Source: Phaffia rhodozyma
Lineage: Eukaryota; Basidiomycota; Tremellomycetes; Cystofilobasidiales; Mrakiaceae
Assembly (NCBI GenBank): GCA_014706385.1
Contig: JACGZH010000001.1
Span: 1,550,001 to 1,614,000 of the forward strand
DNA length: 64,000 nt
Direction of reading: 5' to 3'
The notes below the pieces were generated by a model. The model saw only the letters and a list, made by a program, of their open reading frames with translations, had not been told where the DNA came from and did not search any database. Both the position numbers and the translations under genes were made by a program. Positions 13,341-23,660 of the stretch are shown here, piece after piece; within the stretch, counting starts at the first letter, position 1, and the number at the start of each line of letters is the position of its first letter.

Positions 13341-13907
13341 AGACTTGTCGCGAAGCAGAGCATGGATGAATCTTCTTTATTGTTCCTGCCAGATGATCAT
13401 TATAAGATCTGAATTGGGCAAATTACTATATGAAGAGAAAACAGATAAAGTAGAAGAAGAAAAGGGTACTCTATAACGGATGGACGGGCAAGTCAATTTG
13501 AGTATTAGAGAAGGTGATAGATCGGCGTTGAGACGTCATCTTGTAAAGAAAGGGAAAAAAGTCAAAAACAGTTTGGGATAGAATGAGGCCAACGTGTCGC
13601 CATGCGGCCGACCTGTAAAGGTGTACGCGAAATGGAACCGAACCATTTGAAGGTACGTAGAACACGCCTCGCGAGGAAGCAAGATAAAGAAGAGCGAGGC
13701 GTAAGGAAGAAGAAGGAAAAGAAGGGGCAGGTGACATGACGAAGCAGAGAAGAAGCAGAAAAAAAGCGAAATGTCCGCCGGTGAATTACGTATTGATCGA
13801 ATCAAACTGAATATAGATAAATCGGATGAAATATAAAACAAGAGGAATTCCTTTCCTCCCTCCCTGTTCCATTTTACTCCTCTTCACAAGTGGAACTCAA
13901 CCAGAAC
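13341..13907. other. Convergent intergenic region PRP40 / LCB2
   Basis: 3' flanks of two convergent genes. Open stretches here show no conserved motif. I see nothing else. Confidence 0.5.
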
Positions 13908-16770
13908 TCATGGGGCCGAAGAGATCTCCTTCGCGTTCGCCAGTACATCCTCCAACTTCCACCTTCCGCCTTCCGGCGAAGTCTGCTTGAGATCAAGAAC
14001 GTCGCCAATCTCATCACATGCTCGTAGAATAATATCAATATCGTCTTTAGTGTGAGCAGCGCTAACACAGAATCGAACTCTGCTCGTCACGAGCGGTGTA
14101 GCAGGGTAACCAACAACGACAACGCTGAAAAAAAAATGGACAGAGACGTCAGTACGAGCAGCATGAGGAGCGATAAGCAGAAAACACAGAACTAACACTA
14201 TTGGTGTGGTATCAGGGCCGCCTAACCGATCAAACATCATTCGGGAGAAAAGCGGCATCTTGGCAGGATTAAACGTTAACATGGGGACAATTGGTGAATC
14301 CCTGCTACCATAAACGATGCTGTGAGAATTGAACAAAAGGAAAAAAAGAAATGTTAAGTTCGTGTGATCTCGATCATCAACTATCACACAAGGGAACAAG
14401 AACCAACAATCCAAGCTTCTTGAGACCTCCAGAGAGATACCTCGCGTTGAAGGCCAGCCTTCTTAATCGTTCCCTTCCCTCTGTTCCATTCATGAGGTTT
14501 GGCGGCAAGTTCATCCAAGAAGGAAGACCTGAAGCTGGCGCGGGTCCATAGACTGGCGCATCATAGATCACCCCGGTTTGAACGGTGGTTGAGTGTCCTT
14601 CTGTTTGAACGTTACTGTTATCGGGTGCAGGAAGTGCCAGGGGAGGAGCAATACCCATGATAGATCCTATGGAAGCGATGATCTGGGTGATCACGGCGGG
14701 TGACATTGCCTCGGCATAACACATTGCATGTGATCGAAGTCGAAGGCGGCTGATCAACGATTTGTCGGCAGCGATGTAGCCACCGGCGGCTCCGAAAGAT
14801 TTGGTAAGGGTTCCCATCAAGATGTCGATGTTTCGGGGGTCGATACTGAAATAATCGCATACACCTCGCCCGTTTGGTCCAAGAGCTCCAATAGAATGTG
14901 CTTCATCGACGTAGAGATAAAACTGTGTGTTTTCGATAAAAACAGTCGAAGGATGAGACACAAGGCGATAGCGAAATGAGAAAGGACCGACATGTAGATG
15001 AAAAACACGAACCTTGTACTTTTCCTTCAGCTGAATCAACCTTGGTAGATCAACTAGGGTACCTTCCATTGAATAGAGACCCTCCACAATCACCATGATC
15101 TTTTTCCATGGTCTATGCGTCCTGGGCTGGCCCTGACTGATGACCTCTCTAAGCAAATTCTCGAGATCCTTCATGTCGTTATGCTTGAATTGCCTAACGC
15201 TGGCCCCCGAGAGCCTGACTCCGAATCGGATGGAGGAATGATTAAACTCATCCGAGATAACGAGACATCCCTTGCTGACCAAGGCAGGGATTGTAGTCGA
15301 ATTTGTGGCGAAACCCATGGAGACCACCATCGCGTCCTCTTTACCAACAAACTTGGCGACAAGCGATTCTGCTTGGATGTGAAGATCCAACGTGGACGCA
15401 TCCAGCCGAGCCCCAGCGGCGGTGACTCCGTAACGTTTGATGGCCTCCTCGACCGCATCGGCGCATCCGCCCGTAGCCTGGGCAAATCCGAGATAGTTGT
15501 AAGACGAGATATTTAGGCATCGTGTCTTCGTGCCTGGGTACTGGAAGGTCAGGTTTGAATCGTTTGATGATCGGTCGAATGTCTGAATGGATCGACCGGG
15601 CACACCCGTAACCGGGTGTGAGAAGCAGTCCTCGATTCGAGTTTTCAAGCGACGGGTGTAGAACGAATCAAAATCCGAGTTCAGAGCGGCGTATCCCTGT
15701 TATGAGGATGAGGGGACGATGGCAAGAGTCGTAAGTACCTTGTTGATTATCTCGCAGGAGATAACAAGTATGAAAAACGAAATACTCACATCATGCGGCA
15801 TAAGCTCTCGAAAGAACGAAGGATACATTCGTTTTCCGAAAAAGTCCCTCATATGTCCTACAAAGATGAGGAGCAAATAACTGACAAGGAATCGAAAGTA
15901 ACACTGTATCAGACGAATCTTATATCTCAACTAGCCAGAAGTTGATGTGAGATTCAGTAAGTATGAACTTACCTGACATAGGTGGTGAGAAAGACGTAGT
16001 ACGGAGGTTCAACGGGTTCTTGATGAATAGGTTCCGAGTTCGTGTACTTTAGAATATGCAGGAGAAAATGCGATTAGCGTTCCATCGGATTGATCGAGGA
16101 GATGCATAAAGGAAGGATTAAGGGAAGAAACGCGTAGGGTACGGGAAGCGAACATCGTCTACCCTCCCTCAGTTCTCCGTTGCTCTCGGCAACGTTCAGA
16201 AAAACAATGAAAGAACGACGAAAAAAGCAGTATTTATATAAGAGATAACGGGCTTACCTGGGAGACATGTCGGTAATCCTGATTGGCACACCAACCAAAC
16301 TCCTCGTGTTTAAATGAGGGCACGCCGAGCTGATCCACTGGATAGCTGGTGATGGGAGTTTTCAGAGGATCGTATTTCGGATCTCCTGGGCTCAAAACTG
16401 TTCCTCCGATAGGGAGTGACGACGACGATGTCAAAGTCGGCGTCTGTTGTTTTCCCTGAGCGAACGGGGCTGACGACGTCAACCCGACGACGGGGGGAGA
16501 GAATCCGGACATTGAGTCGTTCGACCGTCTGTTAACTACTCTCAGCAGAGAACCATGAGCAGTTAAAGTATCTTTCGAGACAGTGGGTGCGAGTGACTTT
16601 GAACGAAGAGAGAACCTGGAGGTAGGAGAAGTAGATAGCATCGAGCTGGCATTATTATGGGAAGACAAGGGGGACATGGCGGGGATGGCGGCAGCAGCGG
16701 AGGAAGGGGACGAAGGCGACCCAACAGTTGTCGAATTTACGGGAAGAGATCGTTTCTTGGAAAAGGGCAT
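13908..16770 (-). CDS. LCB2: Serine palmitoyltransferase subunit 2 (Lcb2)
   Basis: PLP-dependent catalytic subunit of the first step of sphingolipid synthesis (serine plus palmitoyl-CoA to 3-ketodihydrosphingosine), active in the ER membrane with Lcb1. Read on the minus strand it has a Ser/Pro-rich N-terminus from ATG 16770 (MPFSKKRSLPVNSTT), then PIHQEPVEPPYYVFLTTYV and a hydrophobic segment before GHMRDFFGKRMYPSFFREL. The large exon (15648-14950) carries NISSYNYLGFAQATGG, GARLDASTLDLH and FATNSTTIPALVSKG. DEAHSIGALGPNGRG and GTLTKSFGAAGGY follow, the latter with the PLP-binding lysine. The C-terminal exons give VVVGYPATPLVTSRVRFCVS and end NAKEISSAP at 13908. Length and motifs are those of fungal Lcb2. 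The N-terminal extension before YTNSEPIHQEP is low complexity and the exact start is the least certain part. Confidence 0.92.
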
Positions 16771-17093
16771 ACGATGTCGGTTCTCCCTATCGGATGCCTT
16801 CCTGTGGTCGCTCGGTTGCTTTAGAAAGGAAAGGATGATGGGCGAGCAAAGGTGGGTTGATGATCGATGCGGTCGAAGGGGTGAAGACCAGAGAGGAACA
16901 AAATACAAAATGGCAGGTGTTTGTTGCTTACGTAAATGAATCAGACATAAACTCCCATTTCTCGGCTTGTCCGTCAAATCTCCGTCCTATACTCACACTG
17001 ACAATTGTGTTCCAACTGAGGTTGTAAATGTGAAAGAGAGAAAGAAGAGAGGCAAAGACTACATGGGATCATATGTACGACATTATCTCGTTC

Positions 17094-19626
17094 TCAAGCA
17101 TCAGTATCAATAAGGCGCAAAATCTCCGCCAACGTCCGTGGCCGGTTGATCGAGAAATGACCTATAGCAAAAGGTTCAAAAAGAGGATGGAGAAAAAGAC
17201 CGAATTAGTAAAATCAACCTGAGCACACACATTCTGTGCCCAGAACTCACCATCGACTACAGCGCTCAAATCAACATTCTCAATCCCTTCAATTTCGACC
17301 TTACACAACCCAGCAACAGACGCGCCATCGACCCTTCCCTCACCCACCTTTCCTACAACCTCATGTAATCTGACAACTCCGGACAGAACAATGTCTCTTC
17401 CGGACCAGCCGTTCACAACTCTCCTACCCACAACCGATCTTGCTTTCTTCCATTGAACCTCAGATGGGCTGGAGGGTAGAGAGATCAAATAGGCCGAATC
17501 CACGATTGAAAGCGCCTCAGGAGAATCAGAGGAAGCGAGAGCAAGCAGACAGTAAAAAACGGTGAGTGCGCCTAGCGAGGTTCCAACAAGAACGACTGGT
17601 CGAGAGCCTTGGACTTTTGAAATTAGAACATCCGCTAGGACCTGGCCGGCTTTCTTGGACTTGTCGACCTATGCAAACAAAGAGAGTTACGGGAGGTTCA
17701 TATCTGTCCTCAGCTAGTACAGTATCATTTGAGTTGAAGCTTCACATACGGCTCGCATCCACGAATTATCCAATGCAGTGCCAGCCCAGCCGTCTTGCGG
17801 AATAGAGAAAGGAAAAGGAAGATAGTGGACAGCAAGTGAGCATCAGATCACCCAAGGCGAGGAATCGTGCAAAGTAAGATCCACTACTCACAAACAGTCA
17901 AAGGTAATGCCACAGCAGATAGATCTAAGCAAGCCAGATCAAACGTATCAGCCAATGTACTTTGTCTAATTTAAAGGAAATAGCTGTGACTAACAAGCGT
18001 TCACAAACGTCCGTTTGATGATTTCTCGGCCAGCTTTGCTGATAAGCTGATGAAATATATGATAGAAGCGAAATGAGCAACAGTTCTAACAAGCAAGCGA
18101 GCTGTGCGATGTAGGAAGTCTAGCCTACCTTAGTCGTGATCCATTGATTGATCTCCTTTCCGGTACTCAACATGATCTCCGTCTCAATCTTAGCCAAGAA
18201 AATGTCCCTTCCTCGAAACATAAGCACCTTTTCGTCTTCGTAATCGAACGCAATTTTTCTTAATTCGATCTCCTCAAGAACCTGATTCGGTTGTCCTTTG
18301 GTTTCTACATCATCGGGGACCGGATGAACCATTCCGTCCATAGAGGTTTTCTCTGACGAAGGTGACGAAGACGCTGCCTGGATGACAGAAATGGGCCCTT
18401 TCTTAGATGTTTCAGAGATTGATCTCCATGTTCGAACACCTTCAAGTTCATCCTCTGTCAGCAGACCTGGTACAACAATAACCACTGAAAGAGAAGGAGC
18501 TTTTGACGGTATTTCAATCGTCGTGTTTCTTTCCTCTTTCTCTTCTCTCGCCTTATTTACCTCGTCCACCTCTTCCGAGACTGATAAAGCCTCTAGCTTG
18601 GGTTCCAACAGAGGTGGCTTTGTCCCACTATTCGGACTCGTCTTTTTTCGAACCGCGTATGGAACTTCCACTCGATTGGCCTCCTGTTCCCTGTAGTGAT
18701 TTGGTTTTGGCCTACCAAGAGGATCGATTTTGTCGTCAATCTGTACAAATTCAAACTGCTTTACTCCACTCCACCTGTTTCGAACTCTTCTGCCGGCGAG
18801 ACCGCCTCCAGTGAGTCCAAAGAAGGTGCCGAGAACAACAGGCGCAGTGGCAGGAGTGAGGAGTCCGATGGTAGGCAAGAGAGCAAGGATGGCAGGGGCT
18901 GCAACTCCACCGGTGATACCTAGAGCAACAGAACCAATGACAACGCCTGCGCCTGTGGCTGCCCATCGTCCCCATTTACCTCCCCAACCTTCTTCGCGTT
19001 CTTTTCTAGCCTTTTCGACTCGTTGATGCTCCTCTAGCTCGCTTTGAGCCTTATCGGATGATATTGCTTGCAGCATCTTGAAAAGTTCAGCAGCGACAAC
19101 TGTCTCCTCGGGGATGATTCCTGTCGAGGGAATATTGAGCACATCGGCGGTTCGGTAAATGGCCGCTCGTGAGATTGAGGTATACTCGATCGGAGGCGGA
19201 GGAGATCCCTTGGTAAGTAGAGAGAACCCTTTGGAATCTGTGTCCTTGTTTCTATGTAAAGAAAAAATGGAGGAGTACACAAGGGCGCGCAAGACTCGTG
19301 CATGGGTTGAAGGAGTGACAATCGGGCGCATGGCTTCTATGTCTGAAATAGATGGACTGTCCGGTAAGACTGCCGGATTCAGTTGTAGCTGTTTTTGAGG
19401 AAGACGAGGAGAAGAGCAGACGGATAAGACTGGTCACGATCTCTTCAACAAACATAGCTACAAAGTGGTGTAACAAAGGAGAAACACGAACATGATCGCA
19501 GACCGATGTGGCCCATGGATCGGGTCCATTTTGTTTAGGAGCGGCCACTCGAGCCGCAATGGCTACCACCATAGCCAGATCGCGTTCCAGTGGAGGCTCC
19601 TCGAGATTCATTTGGGCAGTATTCAT
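17094..19626 (-). CDS. DUF726 alpha/beta-hydrolase, TMCO4/Mil1-like membrane protein
   Basis: Member of the DUF726 family (human TMCO4, yeast Mil1), membrane-anchored proteins with an alpha/beta-hydrolase-like domain. Yeast Mil1 binds an AP-1 clathrin adaptor subunit; whether that holds here is unknown. The start at 19626 gives MNTAQMNLEEPPLERDLAMV. After a helical N-terminal part (SELEEHQRVEKARKEREEGW) come glycine/alanine-rich hydrophobic segments (ATGAGVVIGSVALGITGG, APAILALLPTIGLLTPATAP), typical of the family's membrane region. The hydrolase part includes VVIVVPGLLTEDELEGVRTW and the nucleophile-elbow-like VVLVGTSLGALTVFYCLLAL (G-T-S-L-G). It continues DSAYLISLPSSPSEVQWKKA and VVGRRVVNGWSGRDIVL, and ends LAEILRLIDTDA before TGA at 17094. 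A long charged insert between membrane and hydrolase parts is unlike the compact animal protein. It lies in tandem upstream of LCB2. Confidence 0.8.
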
Positions 19627-20059
19627 GAGCTTTATAGATTAGTTCTCAACGGCCTACAGGAAAGCTCTAGATTGGATTCGTTCCAAAAGAACTTCGTGGT
19701 TTGGATTTGATGGAAACCCATGTATGAGAGCGGACGAGCGAGAAGTCGATGACGTAACTAGGTATGATGGAAGTCGCTGCTGCGCTCGTTTGATCGGCCC
19801 CGTCAGGAGGCAGCCCTTCCCTTCAGGTCTGTCACTGTTCCTGTTTTTGTGGCTGTCTTGTTTTCGTGTTCTGTTCCTAGCGCAACTATTATCCTTTTTT
19901 AGCTGCTTTGATCTTGGCAGCTCACCATCCGAGTTTCATATTATTTGTACCAGCCTTTTTTCGTTTCTTCTTTTTGACTTCTGACTTCCACCCATCCATC
20001 CATCCATCTATCGACGAAAAGCCGGTCCCACTCTCAAGTACCTTCAAGTATCCTTCAAC
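19627..20059. promoter_or_regulatory. Divergent promoter region, DUF726 gene / secreted-protein gene
   Basis: 433 bp separate two divergent start codons, so both promoters must lie here. It ends in a pyrimidine-rich leader with an ATCC tandem repeat (about 19991-20009) just before the plus-strand gene. No defined operator was recognised. Confidence 0.4.
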
Positions 20060-20738
20060 ATGCTCGCTTTCAAGAACTTCATTCCTGCTGTCATCCTGAC
20101 CGCGTTCGCGTCGGCCTCCGTCATTCCTAGAGCAGGCGCGCCAATCACTCAGCAAACGCTCGAGGTTTCCAACCTGACAGAGTGTGGAGTGGCCAACATC
20201 TCCTGGACCGGACCTGGAGTGGTCAGTTTTTTTTTGTTGAGCTACTTCTCCGTTTTCGCTCTTCGTTGAACCTTGAAACTCATGTTTCATAATCGTGATG
20301 GCACTCCCACTCCTATTTGTCACCTCTACAGGAACCCTACTCGTTGGTGATCGCTGATGGTGGGTACTACCAGAACACAACGTTGATCGCAAGCTACGAA
20401 AACATCACTGGCGTCAACAGTTTCTACTGGATCGTCAATCAGTCGTCCCTCGTCAGCTCTCTGTTCGTCTCCATCTATAACTTTTCTTTCTCCTTAGTCA
20501 ATCTCTCGCTTGTTTCAGCGTCAATCTGACCAAGGCCTCTATTCTTACCCCCACCCCTGCTTCACAAAGCTTCTTCGAGATCACGGACGCCAACAATCAG
20601 AAGACCCATCTTCAAAACTTGATCGTTCAACCGGCTCTGAACCAGTCCTACGCTCCTCATTACTACATCAACGGCACATTCTCCTGCCCTGCGGGAACCG
20701 GAGAAGTTACTGAAGAGGTCGCTGAAGCATGGGAGTAA
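20060..20738 (+). CDS. Small secreted protein, Kre9/KNH-like basidiomycete family
   Basis: Three-exon gene for a short extracellular protein of unknown function. Residues 1-20 (MLAFKNFIPAVILTAFASAS) form a signal peptide. The mature part has NISWTGPGVEPYSLVIADGG, which resembles the Ser-Thr-rich/Kre9-KNH beta-sandwich found in many fungal wall proteins, followed by YYQNTTLIASYENITGV and FYWIVNQSS. Several N-glycosylation sequons (NLT, NIS, NTT, NIT, NQS, NGT) fit secretion. Exon 1 is 20060-20221 and exon 2 begins 20332. Exon 3 begins at 20519 (VNLTKASILTPTPASQSFF); the donor before it is not fixed. The protein ends TEEVAEAWE. There is no obvious GPI signal, so it is probably released or loosely wall-bound. 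Confidence 0.7.
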
Positions 20739-21677
20739 AATATAGAGCAACAGTTGTCCTTCCCTCCGGATGTGACACGCTAAAAAGAAGCTTGCTATAT
20801 TTTTCGGACTTCGAACATCTTGCATCTTTTTTTTCGTGTCTCTATCGATCACACTTCTCTCCTCTCACCTTTGTGTTCTTTCATTGCTTTTTCCCGTTGG
20901 ATTCAGAAGGAACTAGGCTAGACAACTTCCCTCATCATATCTTTCTTCTTAAAACGTACTTACATCTTCATTCGGCTGGCATTTCTTTTTCTTACGATCT
21001 CGCGCATAATTTCGTTCTGGCCTTGACTTCTCATTGTCCCTTATCAGAGCCAGAATTTCGGACTCATCTTTGTTGTCCTTTCTCTTCGCCATATTGCATA
21101 TTGAACTTTGTTCCAACATATATCTGCATCAGCGGCTCTCATGTGATCTCTTTTTTTTTGTTCTTTTCTCTTAATTGTTCTTCAAACCTTTTTGTCTTTG
21201 CGTCTATCCTTGGTCATCCATGTCACTTTCTTGTCAGCTTCTTCTGCATCCTCTGCTTCCGTTTGTCTCGTTGAGACTTGGTTTTGTCAAGAGAAATAAG
21301 TGTACACAAACGTACACATACCTTAGACTGTAACCCTACGTTTCGTGGTCTAAATTTCTTCTTTCATCTGAACAGCCGTTCGAAAAGAACGCTGATTCGG
21401 ACTGCTGAGTGGCAAAATTTCATTGATGTATGTGATTCTATCGGAACTATCTGATCATGAGTGTTTACCCTCTCAGTTTGAGATTCTCTATCCGTTTTTT
21501 AATCCAAAACTATCCGTTTGCTCTTTGAACCCCAAGATCCGTATTCAGTACAAAGAAACAATTGTCTCGTGCGTTTTTTTCTTCATGTCATCAAGCCCAC
21601 CACAACATTCACATGAGAGGTTAAAAGAAAATAAACTAAGCGTTAAAAAGTTAAGGGAAAGGTAGTTTTTAAAATGC
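20739..21677. other. Convergent intergenic region, T-rich
   Basis: About 0.9 kb between two convergent genes. It is markedly T-rich on the plus strand, and the long plus-strand open frames are products of that composition. No conserved protein or RNA was recognised. Confidence 0.5.
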
Positions 21678-23338
21678 TTAGTTCATCTGCTTGATGAGAG
21701 CGTTGATGGCGTTCTCCCTGAGTCCCTCGTCACCGCCCTCGACGTAACCGGTGAACTTTCGAGCTCGCCATCCACCAGTAGGGGAAGAGAGCTTGAAGGG
21801 CCAGAGGAAGTTGGAAGCGGCCTTGAAGTTAGGTCCGGCAGTAGCGATCTCGTGAACAAGATCCTCGATGCAGATGATTCCCTTCTCTCCGAGAGACTTC
21901 TCAATGGTGGAGTTCTCCGAAAGGGGGATTCGCTGCTTCTGGACCTTACCGTATCCTCGCTTGTAGATAAGCGATCGGATGGCCGAGACGTTGGGCTCTC
22001 CGTAGGTAACGTAGGGCTCGACAAGCTTGAGCATCTGGGCGGTGGCCTTGGTGACCTTGACGAAGACGGCGTTGTTGATCTGCAGCAATCGGAGGAGCTG
22101 GAGGATCTTTCGGGGCTTGGGAGCGATCTCGTTGATACTGTAGTTTGAGTAACGATTAATAAAATACAGGACCAATGTCAATTTTGTCTTCCTTTTGACT
22201 GTATACAAGATCTAAACTGACCCTCGGATTCGGATCACAAAGTAGATCTTGGGCTGAGCAGGGACGTAGAAGTCACCGGAAGCTCGAGCCTCTCGTCGGA
22301 GTCGGATCTCCTCCTTCTCGGCGGTAGCGTACTCCTTAGTGTACTGCTCGGCTCGCTTGAAGATGACCTGTCGTTGAGCTCGCTTGGTCTAAGGAGAGAA
22401 AGTTCCGTAGATTATCCAAGTTCAACATCATTGACAAAGAAATTCGTTCACACACAAACGACCAAACAGAAAGACGATCTATGTCAGCCTCTGGGCCAGA
22501 TGGAAAAATCGCAAAGTCAAACGCAGATGTGTTCGAGAGAACGAGGACGGAGAGGAAGAAGAGCTTGTCGTAATTCAGTCCCGAAAGATGGTTAACTTGA
22601 GGACATCATCGTCGTGCAAGACTAGTCGTCAATTAGCGTCATGGATAGACGTATGCATCATTTAACAACAGAACACTCTTCCTCTTTCTAAGGAAACAGA
22701 TATGGAGAGTCGAGAAGGCCAAATTTGTCGGCGGGACAGGTGTGATGGAAAAGTGTTGACAACATTTGGGAGTATAGAACGAGACTTGGTTGCCCTTGAG
22801 AAAATGCCGGATGGAGGTGGACAAAGCGTACGGTGTTGAAAAAGGTAGAGTTGCAATCAAAACGTACCTTTCGGGCCTCAGCGGCAGCAGCAAGCTTCTC
22901 CTCTCGGGTCTTCTCAGCAGATCGCTGCTTCTTGAGAAGAGACTCGGGGACGGCAACTTGCTATAATATCAATAATCCGGTTCCGGGAGGAAAGAGAAGT
23001 CAGAACGGTGATATTCTTTCGGCATTCCAAAGAAAGAAAAGAAAGAGAAAAGAAAAAGCCCTTGTCGCATCTAGTCCTTCCCTCCTTTCTCAATACCAAC
23101 TTTCAAATTTCATCTCCTGAGTCTCTTTGAATCCAACTTTGCTACTGATTCTACTCCTAGATTATTCCCGCTTCTACGTCCCTTCTTTCAAGCCATCGAT
23201 TTATCGGGAGAAAAGTTATGGTCGAAGGGATAAGACGGAGGGAGGAAAGGGAGAAAGTGGGGCTGAAGAGTGAAGGAAAAATTGTAGCCTATGCCGCATA
23301 CTAACCTCGGCGGAGGGAACGGTGGTCTTGACAGCCAT
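21678..23338 (-). CDS. RPL7: 60S ribosomal protein L7 (uL30)
   Basis: Cytosolic large-subunit ribosomal protein. Four exons on the minus strand: 23338-23306 ([11 protein letters not shown]), 22960-22868 ([20 protein letters not shown]), 22388-22222 ([20 protein letters not shown], ending IYFVIRIRG) and 22137-21678. The last exon carries [25 protein letters not shown]-like [32 protein letters not shown] and the C-terminus [11 protein letters not shown]. Length and motifs match eukaryotic L7. Intron 2 (22867-22389, 479 nt) is far longer than the local average and contains a box C/D snoRNA. The start codon is only 323 bp from the stop of the upstream ubiquitin protease gene on the same strand, so the ribosomal-protein promoter is compressed into that gap. 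The C-rich codon choice differs from neighbours, as expected for a highly expressed gene. Confidence 0.97.
22565..22668 (-). ncRNA. Intronic box C/D snoRNA, snR39b-like, inside RPL7 intron 2
   Basis: On the minus strand a terminal stem TTGTTAA (22668-22662) pairs with TTACGACAA (22573-22565, GC bulge). It brackets a C box ATGATGC (22661-22655) and a D box CTGA (22578-22575); an internal C'-like ATGATGT is near 22611-22605. The 13 nt ACCATCTTTCGGG upstream of box D are an exact antisense match to the conserved 25S/28S rRNA element CCCGAAAGATGGT (recalled from yeast 25S near position 805). The fifth base upstream of box D pairs with the G of CCCG, predicting 2'-O-methylation equivalent to yeast Gm805, the snR39b target. 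Yeast RPL7A and RPL7B introns carry snR39 and snR59, which target the nearby A807, so the host gene also fits. The C box deviates at its last base. Confidence 0.85.
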
Positions 23339-23660
23339 TTTGACTTGATGATACATGCACAGACGTAGAATGTATGTCAGCTTCACATGAACTACTAAAT
23401 AAACAAGGATCTCAGGACGGTGTGCTCACTTCTCTTGAGGATAAGCTGAACACCAACAGAAGGAAGGAGGAAAAAAAGTGAGGGGCGAGGGAAAAAAAAG
23501 ACAAAAATGCGAGGTGTGTGAATGCATTTGGAGAGGTTGGTTATGCATTTTTGCAGGCTATATATTTTACGTAATTCATATATGTAACTTTGATTAAGTC
23601 TATTGTATTCCAAAACCACGATTATCTCTTCTTGATCTCTCAGTTCATAGGTTTCATTCA

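Noticed and set aside
15115..15516. 133-codon plus-strand ORF
   Set aside because: Antisense shadow of the LCB2 catalytic exon; no independent motif.
20729..21274. 181-codon plus-strand ORF rich in Phe/Leu/Ser
   Set aside because: A product of T-rich 3' flanking DNA; overlaps the stop of the secreted-protein gene.
22420..22450. Second C-box-like ATGATGT in RPL7 intron 2 (minus strand)
   Set aside because: No matching D box or closing stem within a sensible distance, so no second snoRNA is called.
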